Positions 17,516 to 25,427 of a stretch of 64,000 nt of DNA are shown here, one piece after another. Source of the stretch: Cryobacterium lactosi (lineage in GTDB: Bacteria > Actinomycetota > Actinomycetes > Actinomycetales > Microbacteriaceae). Both the position numbers and the translations under genes were made by a program. The stretch lies in contig NZ_SOHM01000030.1 in the NCBI RefSeq assembly GCF_004403945.1, positions 184,304 to 248,303 on the forward strand, written 5' to 3'. A model generated the notes under the pieces. That model was given only the letters and a program-made list of their open reading frames with translations. It did no database searches and was not told the origin of the DNA. The first letter of the stretch is position 1. Each line of letters begins with the position of its first letter.

Positions 17516-18223
17516 CTAATTCTGCGCGACGTTGAGCGAGAACTCGACGGAGCCGGCATCCTCGACCGACACGAAGCCGAGGTTCGGGGCGTCGACGCCG
17601 TAGTCGCTGAAGGTGATCGGGATGCTGCCGACAACCTGGCCGCCGGTGTCGGTGAGCGCGGCCTGCAGCGCGGCGGTGACCGGCTGGGTGACGCCGTGCA
17701 TCGTGAGTTCGCCGGTGGCGGTCAGGGTCTGGGCCACGCCGGCCACCGGAGCCTCGAGGGTGACCGGTTCGGTGAGGGTGAACGTGGCGGTCGGGAAGTC
17801 GCCGACCTCCATGGCGGTGTCGCGGAAGTAAGCGTCCCTGGCGCCCTCGTCGGTGGCGATGCTCGCCACGTCCACCGTGATCGTGGCTGCGGTGAGGGAC
17901 AGGGAGTCCACGGTGAGGTCACCGGTGACGTCGGCCGTGCGGCCGGTCACGGTGACATCGTTGCCCTGCAGTACTTCGTCGACACGGTAGCCGGCGTACG
18001 AGTCGGCGCCGATGCTCCAGGTTCCGGAGAGGTCATCCGGGTTCACCGCGGCGGAGGTCGCCGAGCCGGTGGGGCTCGTTGTAGCGGGGGCGATGGTCGG
18101 GGCCGCTTCCGCGTTGCTGTTGGCGTAGTCGGCATACACGGCCGGGCCGAAGGCCAGGGCGGCGCCGCCGAGGACGACAACTCCGCCCGTTATCCACAGG
18201 CCGATTTTCGTCTTCTTCTGCAT
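17516..18223 (-). CDS. YceI-family lipocalin-like protein, membrane-anchored
   Basis: This 235-residue protein has an N-terminal membrane helix (residues about 6-28), a Pro/Thr/Ser/Ala linker and a YceI domain from about residue 60 to the end (GTWSIGADSYAGYRVDEVL, DAYFRDTAMEVGDFPTATFTL, GELTMHGVTQPVTAAL). YceI proteins bind long isoprenoids or fatty-acid-like ligands. The start chosen is the ATG at 18223, preceded by GAGGGTG; an ATG five codons earlier lacks one. It lies upstream of the sigma/anti-sigma pair and is transcribed the same way. Confidence 0.9.
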   Translation of the reverse strand: MQKKTKIGLWITGGVVVLGGAALAFGPAVYADYANSNAEAAPTIAPATTSPTGSATSAAVNPDDLSGTWSIGADSYAGYRVDEVLQGNDVTVTGRTADVTGDLTVDSLSLTAATITVDVASIATDEGARDAYFRDTAMEVGDFPTATFTLTEPVTLEAPVAGVAQTLTATGELTMHGVTQPVTAALQAALTDTGGQVVGSIPITFSDYGVDAPNLGFVSVEDAGSVEFSLNVAQN

Positions 18224-18244
18224 GTCACCCTCGTTCATTCGCGT

Positions 18245-18265
18245 AGTGGATGACGGTCATCCACT
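18245..18265. promoter_or_regulatory. Perfect palindrome upstream of yceI (candidate operator)
   Basis: AGTGGATGAC-G-GTCATCCACT is a perfect 10-bp inverted repeat around one base, 22 bp upstream of the yceI start. Its length and tight spacing suit a dimeric regulator. It has no T-tract on either side, so it is less likely to be a terminator. Confidence 0.5.
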
Positions 18266-18365
18266 CTGAACAACGAGGTGACGGCCCAAAAGGTTCACCG
18301 TTCGTCGAAATCGCCCCTCTGGCGCCTCGTCAACGTGTCGATGGCCACTGGGCGCACTGTGCGAA

Positions 18366-18800
18366 CTACGGGCTTACTCTCTCGGTGAGGATGCGCAGTG
18401 TGGCCTGAAGGGCGCTGAACTCCTCGGGGTTCAGCCCCAGTGCCGCGGTCATATCGCAATGGATCTTGGTGGCATGACTGCGCAGTTCGTCCCCGGTCGG
18501 CGTCAACGCGATCTCGACAAAGCGCTCATCGGCGCGGTTGCGGCGCCGAGTGAGCAGCCCGTTGCTTTCCATCCGGCGAAGCAGTGGGGTGAGCGTCCCA
18601 TGGTCCAACCGGAGAGTGTCGGCGAGCTCGCGTACGGTACGGGTTCCTTCGTCCCAGAGCACCACCAGCACGAGGTACTGCGGATACGTGAGTCCCAGGT
18701 CGGCGAGCACCGGTCGGTAGGCGTTGGTGACGGCGCGCGAAGCCGCGTACAGATCAAAACAGAGCTGGTCAGAAAGCGGTGGGGTCCGGGGGGCGGCCAT
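18366..18800 (-). CDS. ohrR: MarR-family regulator of OhrR type
   Basis: This 144-residue MarR regulator begins LSDQLCFDLYAASRAVTNAYRPVL, with Cys14 in the position of the peroxide-sensing cysteine of OhrR. The wing-helix region (TVRELADTLRLDHGTLTPLLRRMESNGLLTRRRN) and RFVEIALTPTG also fit OhrR. These proteins release DNA when the cysteine is oxidised by organic hydroperoxides. No ohr gene is in the window. Instead the regulator is divergent from a sigma-factor gene, with a palindrome in the shared gap. It probably controls itself and that sigma factor. Confidence 0.85.
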   Translation of the reverse strand: MAAPRTPPLSDQLCFDLYAASRAVTNAYRPVLADLGLTYPQYLVLVVLWDEGTRTVRELADTLRLDHGTLTPLLRRMESNGLLTRRRNRADERFVEIALTPTGDELRSHATKIHCDMTAALGLNPEEFSALQATLRILTERVSP

Positions 18801-18844
18801 GGCTCACATACTGTCACCTTTCCCATTGCCTTGCGCGCTAGTAG

Positions 18845-18856
18845 CTTGTGCACAAG
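18845..18856. promoter_or_regulatory. Palindrome in the ohrR-sigma intergenic gap (candidate OhrR site)
   Basis: CTTGTGCACAAG is a perfect 12-bp palindrome, 44 bp from the ohrR start and 46 bp from the sigma start, in the divergent region. This is where an autoregulating MarR protein would bind. The match to OhrR is inferred from position. Confidence 0.6.
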
Positions 18857-18902
18857 ATGTGTAGGGTGTTGGTATCGACGGTGTGTTGACTGAAAGAGGA
18901 CC

Positions 18903-19580
18903 ATGGCCACTCCCGCCCCCGATTTGCCCGCGAACGAGGTCCTTTTCCCTGACGAACGCCAGCAGGACGCGAGTTCGGAGCAAGAAGCCGCTGCTCCCGC
19001 TCCGGGAAGCGACCTGCGGCAGCGAGAGCGATGGTTGGCCTCGGCGAGTCAGGGCGACACGGGGGCATTCGCCGAGTTGTATGACGACGTTGCACCGCAA
19101 GTCCATGGCCTCGTGCTGCGCATCCTGCGTGACGTTCGTGAGGCAGAGGCGCTCACCCAGCGGGTCTTCGCAGAGATCTGGCGTTCCTCCGCCCGTTTCG
19201 ACTCCGGTCAAGGCGCGGCGCTGTCCTGGATGATCACGCTGGCCCACCGGATGTGTGTGGAGCATGTCAGGGGTAACCCGGACCGTGGGACTGCGGCACG
19301 GTCCGCGCCGGGCAGGCACGCCATCGCCCAGGGTGGGCCCGACGTCGTTCCGGTGTCGCCAGGCTCCGTTCCCGATCCGGTGCCGTACGGGACTGCGCTC
19401 GGTGGAGCACTTGCCGATCTCGAACCGACGCAGCGTCACGCGCTCAAGCTCGCGTACTTCAACGCTCACAGCCACGACGAGGTGAGTCAGATCTTGCGGA
19501 TTCCCCCGGGTGCGGCAAAGGCCTGCTTGACTCGGGGGCTCTACGGGCTCGGTCGCAGCCTGTCCGAAGCCACGAGCTGA
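18903..19580 (+). CDS. ECF/SigK-like sigma factor with diverged region 4
   Basis: This 225-residue protein has an acidic N-terminal tail (residues 1-38), then a sigma region 2 (QGDTGAFAELYDDVAPQVHGLVLRILRDVREAEALTQRVFAEIW, GAALSWMITLAHRMCVEHVR). A loose linker of about 40 residues follows, then a region 4 (LEPTQRHALKLAYFNAHSHDEVSQILRIPPGAAKACLTRGLYGLGRSL). The usual G-T-V-K-x-R-x-R of the recognition helix is replaced by G-A-A-K-A-C-L-T-R, so promoter recognition may differ or be weakened. The ATG follows AGAGGACC. No anti-sigma gene is adjacent. Confidence 0.82.
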   Translation: MATPAPDLPANEVLFPDERQQDASSEQEAAAPAPGSDLRQRERWLASASQGDTGAFAELYDDVAPQVHGLVLRILRDVREAEALTQRVFAEIWRSSARFDSGQGAALSWMITLAHRMCVEHVRGNPDRGTAARSAPGRHAIAQGGPDVVPVSPGSVPDPVPYGTALGGALADLEPTQRHALKLAYFNAHSHDEVSQILRIPPGAAKACLTRGLYGLGRSLSEATS

Positions 19581-19606
19581 GCGTTCCATCGCACCCCGCG
19601 CCTCGC

Positions 19607-20413
19607 CTAGCCCGTACGTCCGCTGATGCGGCGGCCCAGCTCGGCTGCAGCGTGCTCCACGGCGGCGGCGATCTCCGGCCAACGTTCCGGCGGCACGCTC
19701 GACCTGGCGAAGGTCACGGCGATGCCGGCGGCCGGCCACCCGCTGTGGTCACGCACGGCCACGGCCACGGATGCCATCCCCGCTGTGACATCGCCGTCTT
19801 CCGCCGCGTAGCCCTGGGCGCGCACCTCGGCCAGGAGCCGGCTGAGCTCGCGGTAGCTGGTCACACTGCCCGGTAGCGGCGCATTGCCGTCGTCGCCGCG
19901 CTGCACGAACGCAGACCGGTCGGGGAACAACGCCCGGAGCTGGGAGAGCGGCAACGTCGCGAGCAGCGCGCGACCGCTCGCGGTGAGGTGGCTGGGTAGC
20001 CGCACTCCGACATCCGTCACCAGGGCGGGGCGGCGGGGCGCCCGCTCCTCCACCAGGTAGATCACGTCACGGCCGTGCAGCACCGCCAGGTGTGCGCTCT
20101 CGCCGATCTTGTCGACGAGGGAGGCCAGGATCGGCCGGCCCAGCCGGGCCAGGGGCTCCTGCCGGGCGAAGCCGCTGCTCAGTTCGAAGGCGGCCAGGCC
20201 GATGCCGTACCGGCGGGCCTCGGGGAAGTGCAGCACGAAGCCGAGCTCCTGCAGCACCCCGAGCAGCCGGTAGACGGTGGACCGGGGCAGGCCAAGCGCC
20301 TGGGCGAGAGTGGACGCCGGAACCGGGCCGCGCTGGCCCGCCAGGTAGCTGAGGATCTGCAGGGTATGCCGGGCGGCCGGCACATCGGCCTTGCCCGGTG
20401 CCTCAGCGCTCAT
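19607..20413 (-). CDS. IclR-family transcriptional regulator
   Basis: This 268-residue regulator has an N-terminal winged helix (residues about 12-75, TLQILSYLAGQRGPVPASTLAQALGLPRSTVYRLLGVLQELGFV) and an IclR effector domain (RLGRPILASLVDKIGESAHLAVLHGRDVIYL, LTASGRALLATL). It is convergent with the sigma gene and divergent from a methyltransferase gene. A 6-3-6 inverted repeat in that divergent gap is a probable autoregulatory site. The ligand and targets are unknown. Confidence 0.9.
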   Translation of the reverse strand: MSAEAPGKADVPAARHTLQILSYLAGQRGPVPASTLAQALGLPRSTVYRLLGVLQELGFVLHFPEARRYGIGLAAFELSSGFARQEPLARLGRPILASLVDKIGESAHLAVLHGRDVIYLVEERAPRRPALVTDVGVRLPSHLTASGRALLATLPLSQLRALFPDRSAFVQRGDDGNAPLPGSVTSYRELSRLLAEVRAQGYAAEDGDVTAGMASVAVAVRDHSGWPAAGIAVTFARSSVPPERWPEIAAAVEHAAAELGRRISGRTG

Positions 20414-20460
20414 GCGAAGAGGCTATCGGGTCCGGGCTCTCCGACCCAGCCCGGCCCCGT

Positions 20461-20475
20461 TTGCCAGTTTGGCAA
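20461..20475. promoter_or_regulatory. Inverted repeat, candidate IclR operator
   Basis: TTGCCA-GTT-TGGCAA is a perfect inverted repeat in the gap between the divergent IclR and methyltransferase genes, 48 bp from the IclR start and 42 bp from the other. Confidence 0.55.
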
Positions 20476-20516
20476 GCGGGTTTGTCGCCGTCACACCGGC
20501 GCGGGATGATGCACTC

Positions 20517-21167
20517 ATGCCGCACACCGACGCCCACGCCCACGCGCCCCAGGATCCCCACGCTGTGGGGGAGTTCTGGGATCAGCGCTACTCCGACCGC
20601 GAGACGCTGTGGAGCGGAGAGCCCAACGCCGCCCTGGTGGCCGAGACGCACCCGCTGCGGCCCGGTCGTGCCCTCGACGTCGGCTGCGGCGAGGGCGCCG
20701 ACGCGCTGTGGCTGGCCGCCGCGGGCTGGACCGTCACGGCCCTGGACGTGTCGCGGGTGGCCCTGGAGCGTGCCGCCCGGCAGGCCGAACTGGCCGGGAT
20801 CACGTCGGTGCACTGGCTGCAGACCGGGCTCGTCGAAGCCGCCCTGCCGCACGGAACCTTCGACCTGGTCTCCGCCCAGTACCCGGCCCTGCTGCGCACC
20901 CCTGGCAACGACGCGGAACGGGCCCTGCTCGACGCCGTCGCCCCTGGCGGGGTGCTGCTCGTCGTGCACCACCCCGCGCCCACCGGTGAGGAGGCGTCCG
21001 CGCACGGCTTCGACGCCGCCCTCTATGTGAGCCCGACCCAGGTCGCGGCCCTGCTGGACGAGAACTGGCTGATCGAGGTCGACGAGACCCGGCCACGCCA
21101 CGTGGCGACCGGCGCCGGCGCCCACCACACCGAGGACGTCGTGCTGCGGGCGCGGCGGCTGGGCTGA
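20517..21167 (+). CDS. Class I SAM-dependent methyltransferase
   Basis: This 216-residue enzyme has the thiopurine/tellurite-resistance-like methyltransferase pattern: FWDQRYSDRETLWSGEPNAALV, then the SAM-binding loop ALDVGCGEGADALWLA (motif I), TALDVSRVALERA, and DLVSAQYPALL. The ATG at 20517 is the start closest to the conserved domain; the N-terminus is His-rich (HTDAHAHAPQ). The substrate is unknown. Its stop codon falls inside the hairpin shared with the convergent response-regulator gene. Confidence 0.87.
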   Translation: MPHTDAHAHAPQDPHAVGEFWDQRYSDRETLWSGEPNAALVAETHPLRPGRALDVGCGEGADALWLAAAGWTVTALDVSRVALERAARQAELAGITSVHWLQTGLVEAALPHGTFDLVSAQYPALLRTPGNDAERALLDAVAPGGVLLVVHHPAPTGEEASAHGFDAALYVSPTQVAALLDENWLIEVDETRPRHVATGAGAHHTEDVVLRARRLG

Positions 21168-21191
21168 CCCCGCCGGGCTGCTGCGGGTCAG
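21164..21191. terminator. Hairpin between convergent methyltransferase and response-regulator genes
   Basis: CTGACCCCGC and GCGGGTCAG pair with one bulged base. The stem contains the stop codons of both genes (TGA at 21165-21167 and the complement of TGA at 21188-21190). It is a compact candidate bidirectional terminator without a clear U-tract. Confidence 0.5.
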
Positions 21192-21895
21192 TCCCGCCGC
21201 CAGGTGTACTCGTTCTCCGGCCGCCCCGGAGTGCCGTAACGCGGGGTGCGGAGCACGGCCCCGTCGTCGGCCAGGTGCTCGAGGTACCGCCGGGCGGTCA
21301 CCCGGGAGATCCCGAGCGCCTCGGTGACCTCGGTCGCCGACACCGGTTCGCTGTTCGCCTTGAGGAGCTCGGTCACCGCGGCCAGGGTTCCCTCGGCCAG
21401 CCCCTTGGGCAGCGTCACCGGGGAGGGCGTGCGCAAGCTGTTGAAGGCCTGGTCCACGTCCGCCTGGCTGGTCACCCGCGAGCGCTCGCCGAGTTGACGA
21501 TGGAACTCCCGATAGGTGGTGAGCTTCTGCGCGAAGGTGGCGTAGGTGAATGGTTTGATCAGGTACTGCACCACCCCGGCGGCCACGGCGCCGCGCACCA
21601 CCTGCAGGTCACGCATGGCGGTGATCGCGATGATGTCACAGTCCAGATTCGCCGTCCGCACCCGCCGGGAGACGTCCAGCCCGTGCAGGTCGGGCAGGTT
21701 CATGTCCATCAGCACCAGGTCGATCGGCGCACCGGATGCCGCGGCGTCGGTGAGCTGGCGGAGCGCCGCCTGACCGGTCCCCGCCGTGCCGGCGTGGGTG
21801 AAGCCGGGCATCCGCTGCAGATAAGCGGCGTGGGCCTCTGCGGTGAGCGGCTCGTCCTCGACGATGAGCACCCGGATCTCGTCCTGCTCAGGCAT
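21188..21895 (-). CDS. Response regulator, CitB/DcuR type
   Basis: This 235-residue regulator has a receiver domain with acidic pocket E13/D14, phosphoacceptor Asp64 in VLMDMNLPD, T92 and Lys114 in YLIKPF. Its C-terminal helix-turn-helix (VSATEVTEALGISRVTARRYLEHL) is the type found in CitB/DcuR. It starts 8 bp inside the end of the sensor-kinase gene, so the two are translationally coupled. It probably activates the divergent dicarboxylate transporter gene. Confidence 0.93.
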   Translation of the reverse strand: MPEQDEIRVLIVEDEPLTAEAHAAYLQRMPGFTHAGTAGTGQAALRQLTDAAASGAPIDLVLMDMNLPDLHGLDVSRRVRTANLDCDIIAITAMRDLQVVRGAVAAGVVQYLIKPFTYATFAQKLTTYREFHRQLGERSRVTSQADVDQAFNSLRTPSPVTLPKGLAEGTLAAVTELLKANSEPVSATEVTEALGISRVTARRYLEHLADDGAVLRTPRYGTPGRPENEYTWRRD

Positions 21896-23555
21896 CCGGA
21901 CCGCCCTCCGCCGTCCACTCCGGCTCGGCGACGGGCTCCCGCAGCGGAATCGTCACGGTGAACACGGCGCCTCTCCGACGGGTGACGGTGAGGGTGCCGC
22001 CGAGTCTGGTCACCGCCTGGCGCACCAGAGCCAGGCCCAGCCCGCGGCCGTAACGACCGGGTTCCTTGGTGCTGTAGCCGAGCCTGAACACCTCGTCGAG
22101 CTCATCGGGGTCCACGCCCCGTCCGCTGTCAGCGACCTCGATCACCACGGTCGGCGGCACGGTGTCCATAGTTGTGCGGATGGCGACGTCCACCCGGCGC
22201 GGAGCCTCGCCGCCGACCGCGGCCTCGAGGGCGTTGTCGACCAGGTTGCCCAGCACCGTCACGAGGTCCTGCACCGACAGGCCGGAATCCACCGGCGTGC
22301 CCGCCGCATCCACGTTCAGCTGCACCCCGAGCTCACCGGCCTGGGCGAATTTGCCCACCAGCAGTGCGCCGATCACCGGTTCGTCGACCGAGCTGATCAT
22401 CTCGTCGGTGAGTTGCTGGCTCACCGCCATGTCCCTGGTGGCGAACTCGAGCGCCTCGTCCGCCCGGCCCAGCTCCATGAGCGACACGATGGTGTGCAGC
22501 CGGTTGGCGTGTTCGTGGGTCTGTGCGCGCAGGGCATCCGACAGGGTGCGCATCGACGCCAGTTCGGTGCCGAGCGATTGCAGGTCGGTGTGGTCGCGGA
22601 TGGTCGCCACGGTTCCCATTGGCGCCGCCCGGGGGCGCACCCGGCTCGGGGTGGGCACCGCGGGCTCCTGGCTGACCACCAGGACGCGGGTCTCGGTCAG
22701 ATGGATCTCGTCGTGCGCGGTGCGCCCGCTCCGCAGCAGGTCGGCCAGGCTGGCCGGCAGGTCGAGGTCGTCGATGGCGGGAGCGGAGGCGCCGGCGGAG
22801 CGCGAGGGCGGCCGGGCCGGGATGCCGAGCAGGTCGGCGGCCTGGTCGTTGTAGAGCACGAGGTTGCCCTTGCGGTCGACGAGCACCAGGCCCTCCCGCA
22901 CCGAGTGCAACACCGAGTCGTTGTAGACGAACAGCTGGGCGAGCTCCTCGGGGCCCCAGCCCAGGGTCACCCGGCGCAGGTAGCGACCCAGCAGCCAGGT
23001 GGCCACCGAACCCGCCAGCAGTAGGGCCAGCGAGAGCGCCAGGATGGCCGGCAGCCTGGCGTTGAGGGCGATCTGCAGGTTGCTTGTCTTCACCCCGGCG
23101 GCCACCATGCCCACCACCTGGCCGTCCGGGTCGAGGATCGGCACGACAGCGCGCACCGATGGGCCGAGGGTCCCGGCCGTCACCTCCGTCAGCGGGCTTC
23201 CGGCCGCGGCTGGACCGGTTTCACCGATGTACTCCCGGCCGATCTCGGCGGGATCCGGGTGGGTCCACCTGATGCCGGCGGGGCTCATGATCGTGATGAA
23301 GTCCAGCGATGCGTCCTGGCTCACCTCCAGCGTGTACGCCTGCAGCGCCGCGGTCGGATCCGCCGATTCGGCGGCCGTGACCACCAGCGGGCTGTCGGCT
23401 ATCGAGATGGCGACCGAGAGCATCCGGTCGGCCGTTTCGGTGTAGCCCCGGTCGCGGGCGTCGACGAACGAGGCCGTGCCCACGAAAACCGCCAGCGACA
23501 CGATGAAGACGAAATGGGCAAGGAAAAGCCGGCGTGCAATGCTCCAGCCCTGCAT
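21888..23555 (-). CDS. Sensor histidine kinase, CitA/DcuS type
   Basis: This 555-residue membrane sensor has two membrane helices (about residues 11-30 and 165-188) flanking an extracytoplasmic PAS-like domain, followed by a cytoplasmic PAS domain (VYNDSVLHSVREGLVLVDRKGNLVLYN). Its SpoOB-type dimerisation region contains QTHEHANRLHTIVSLMELG with the phospho-His, and the ATPase has N (NLVDNALEA) and G (DSGRGVD, GRGLGLALV) boxes. The ATG at 23555 follows AAAGGCGAG. The architecture and the dctA-type neighbour suggest it senses C4-dicarboxylates or citrate. Confidence 0.92.
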   Translation of the reverse strand: MQGWSIARRLFLAHFVFIVSLAVFVGTASFVDARDRGYTETADRMLSVAISIADSPLVVTAAESADPTAALQAYTLEVSQDASLDFITIMSPAGIRWTHPDPAEIGREYIGETGPAAAGSPLTEVTAGTLGPSVRAVVPILDPDGQVVGMVAAGVKTSNLQIALNARLPAILALSLALLLAGSVATWLLGRYLRRVTLGWGPEELAQLFVYNDSVLHSVREGLVLVDRKGNLVLYNDQAADLLGIPARPPSRSAGASAPAIDDLDLPASLADLLRSGRTAHDEIHLTETRVLVVSQEPAVPTPSRVRPRAAPMGTVATIRDHTDLQSLGTELASMRTLSDALRAQTHEHANRLHTIVSLMELGRADEALEFATRDMAVSQQLTDEMISSVDEPVIGALLVGKFAQAGELGVQLNVDAAGTPVDSGLSVQDLVTVLGNLVDNALEAAVGGEAPRRVDVAIRTTMDTVPPTVVIEVADSGRGVDPDELDEVFRLGYSTKEPGRYGRGLGLALVRQAVTRLGGTLTVTRRRGAVFTVTIPLREPVAEPEWTAEGGPDA

Positions 23556-23714
23556 CCGGCACTCGCCTTTCACTGCTTTACGAATTCGAGATTCACGTCG
23601 TCGTGACCAATATGACCGCAAGAGTGACCGTACGCCCCTCGTCCCGCAGTGTGTATTCACCACAGCTGATCGGGCCGTTCACCGGTGCGACCAGCCTAGA
23701 CAAAGGAGTCTGAC
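23556..23714. promoter_or_regulatory. Divergent control region between the sensor kinase and dctA
   Basis: Three direct TGACC elements at 23604-23608, 23613-23617 and 23625-23629 lie midway between the two start codons. They are candidate response-regulator sites. The dctA ribosome-binding site is AAAGGAGT, close to the 3' end of the region. Confidence 0.4.
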
Positions 23715-25103
23715 ATGGCACTTTCTTTTCCCCGCGGCGCTGCCGCCCGGCGCCCGGCCGGTACACCGCGCAAACGGCTCGACAAGTCCCACTACCTCTA
23801 CATCGCTGTCATCATCGCGGTCGGGCTGGGCATCCTGGTCGGTCTCATGTTCGGCGGTGAAGGCGGCTTCGCGGTCGCGCTCAAACCGCTCGGTGACGTC
23901 TTTGTGCTGCTGATCAAGATGATGATCGCCCCGATCATCTTCTGCACCATCGTGCTGGGCATCGGCTCCATCGCCAAGGCCGCCACCGTGGGCAAGATCG
24001 GCGGGCTGGCTCTGGGGTACTTCCTGATCATGTCCACCTTCGCCCTGGGCATCGGCCTGCTGGTCGGCAACCTGATCCACCCCGGTGAAGGCCTCAACCT
24101 GCAGGACGCGACGTACGCGGCACCCGAAGCCGCCGACACACATGACTTCCTGCTCGGCATCGTGCCCACCACGCTGATCTCCTCGCTCACCTCCGGTAAC
24201 ATCCTGCAGACCCTGATGGTGGCCCTGGTCGTGGGCTTCGCGCTGCAGAAGATGGGCGCCGCCGGCAAGCCGATCCTCACGGGCATCGCCCACCTGCAGG
24301 CGCTGATCTTCCGCATCCTGGTCATGGTGATGTGGCTCGCCCCGATCGGCGCGTTCGGTGCCATCGCCGCGGTCGTCGGAGCCACCGGCATCCAGGCCGT
24401 GATCAGCTTGTTCACCCTGATGGCCGCGTTCTACCTCACCTGCATCATCTTCATCGTCGTGATCCTCGGAGGCCTGCTCAAACTGGTCACCGGCATCAAT
24501 ATCTTCAAGCTGATGCGCTACCTCGGGCGGGAATACCTGCTGATCTTCTCGACCTCGTCATCGGAGGCCGCGCTGCCCCGCCTCATCGCCAAAATGGAGC
24601 ACCTCGGGGTGTCCAAGCCCGTGGTGGGCGTCACGGTGCCCACCGGCTACTCGTTCAACCTCGACGGCACCGCCATCTACCTCACCATGGCATCGCTGTT
24701 CATCGCCACGGCGCTCGGCCAGCCGCTGATGCTGGGGGAGCAGATCGGCCTGCTGGTCTTCATGATCATCGCTTCCAAGGGGGCGGCCGGGGTCACCGGC
24801 GCGGGGCTCGCGACCCTCGCCGGCGGACTGCAGGCGCACGCGCCGCAGCTCGTGGGCGGAGTCGCCTTCATCGTGGGCATCGACCGCTTCATGTCCGAGG
24901 CCCGTGCACTGACGAACTTCACCGGCAACGCCGTCGCCACCGTGCTGATCGGCACCTGGACCAAGGAGATCGACCGGGCCCAGGTGGACCTGGTCCTCGA
25001 CCGGCACGCGCCCTTCGACGAGGCCACGATGATGTCGACGCACCTGCCCGCCGAGCACACGGATGCCGTCGCCGCGCCGCAGCCGGAGCCTGCCCTTCGG
25101 TAG
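23715..25103 (+). CDS. dctA: C4-dicarboxylate:cation symporter, DctA/DAACS family
   Basis: This 462-residue symporter has eight or so membrane segments plus re-entrant loops. Family motifs are present: KMMIAPIIFCTIVLGIGSIA, the serine-rich hairpin FSTSSSEAALPRLIAKME, VPTGYSFNLDGTAIYLTMASLFIA, GAAGVTGAGLATLAG and the C-terminal GIDRFMSEARALTNFTGNAVAT. DctA imports succinate, fumarate and malate with protons or sodium. It is divergent from the CitA/DcuS-type two-component genes, which likely control it. Confidence 0.93.
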   Translation: MALSFPRGAAARRPAGTPRKRLDKSHYLYIAVIIAVGLGILVGLMFGGEGGFAVALKPLGDVFVLLIKMMIAPIIFCTIVLGIGSIAKAATVGKIGGLALGYFLIMSTFALGIGLLVGNLIHPGEGLNLQDATYAAPEAADTHDFLLGIVPTTLISSLTSGNILQTLMVALVVGFALQKMGAAGKPILTGIAHLQALIFRILVMVMWLAPIGAFGAIAAVVGATGIQAVISLFTLMAAFYLTCIIFIVVILGGLLKLVTGINIFKLMRYLGREYLLIFSTSSSEAALPRLIAKMEHLGVSKPVVGVTVPTGYSFNLDGTAIYLTMASLFIATALGQPLMLGEQIGLLVFMIIASKGAAGVTGAGLATLAGGLQAHAPQLVGGVAFIVGIDRFMSEARALTNFTGNAVATVLIGTWTKEIDRAQVDLVLDRHAPFDEATMMSTHLPAEHTDAVAAPQPEPALR

Positions 25104-25141
25104 TGCTGGCGGCGGTTTATCGCTCTTGACCAGCGATTAAG

Positions 25142-25180
25142 GTCCCCGGACGACGGTGCTGCATGACCGTCCCGGGGGCC
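25142..25180 (+). terminator. Hairpin after dctA
   Basis: CCCCGG-AC and ACGGT on the left (about 25144-25159) pair with ACCGT and CCGGGG on the right (about 25168-25178), leaving a loop of 8 bases and one bulge. A smaller hairpin, ATCGCT/AGCGAT (25119-25137), precedes it. There is no U-tract, so the terminator function is inferred from position. Confidence 0.5.
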
Positions 25181-25427
25181 CGCGTGCGCCCGCGTGCTAG
25201 GCTCGTTAACGGTCTTACGACCCTTCACCAGGACGCGAACGCGTAGCCCCCAGCTTGACTGGGACGGCCGCGTGCGTACGGTGAGGCTCAGACGGACGCG
25301 ATCCCATGGTCGCTCCAGCCCACGCCGCAGCTCGGTACCGAGGCCGGTCTCGGCCTACCCGTCCGACACAGCGAGCCCCGTGTAGTCGACCGCTCAGGCG
25401 GTCCAATCGGCGTGCTCCGGAGAATCC
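25181..25427 (+). other. Long leader upstream of the betaine transporter operon; candidate structured RNA
   Basis: About 250 bases lie between the dctA hairpin and the proV start, with no convincing gene. Possible stems include CTCGG-TAC-CGAG (25331-25342), an adjacent GGCC-GGTCTC-GGCC hairpin (25344-25357) and ACCGCTCAGGCGGT (25389-25402). A TAGGCT hexamer at about 25198 could be a -10 box. The length and pairing potential suit a regulatory leader. I do not recognise a known riboswitch core. Confidence 0.35.
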
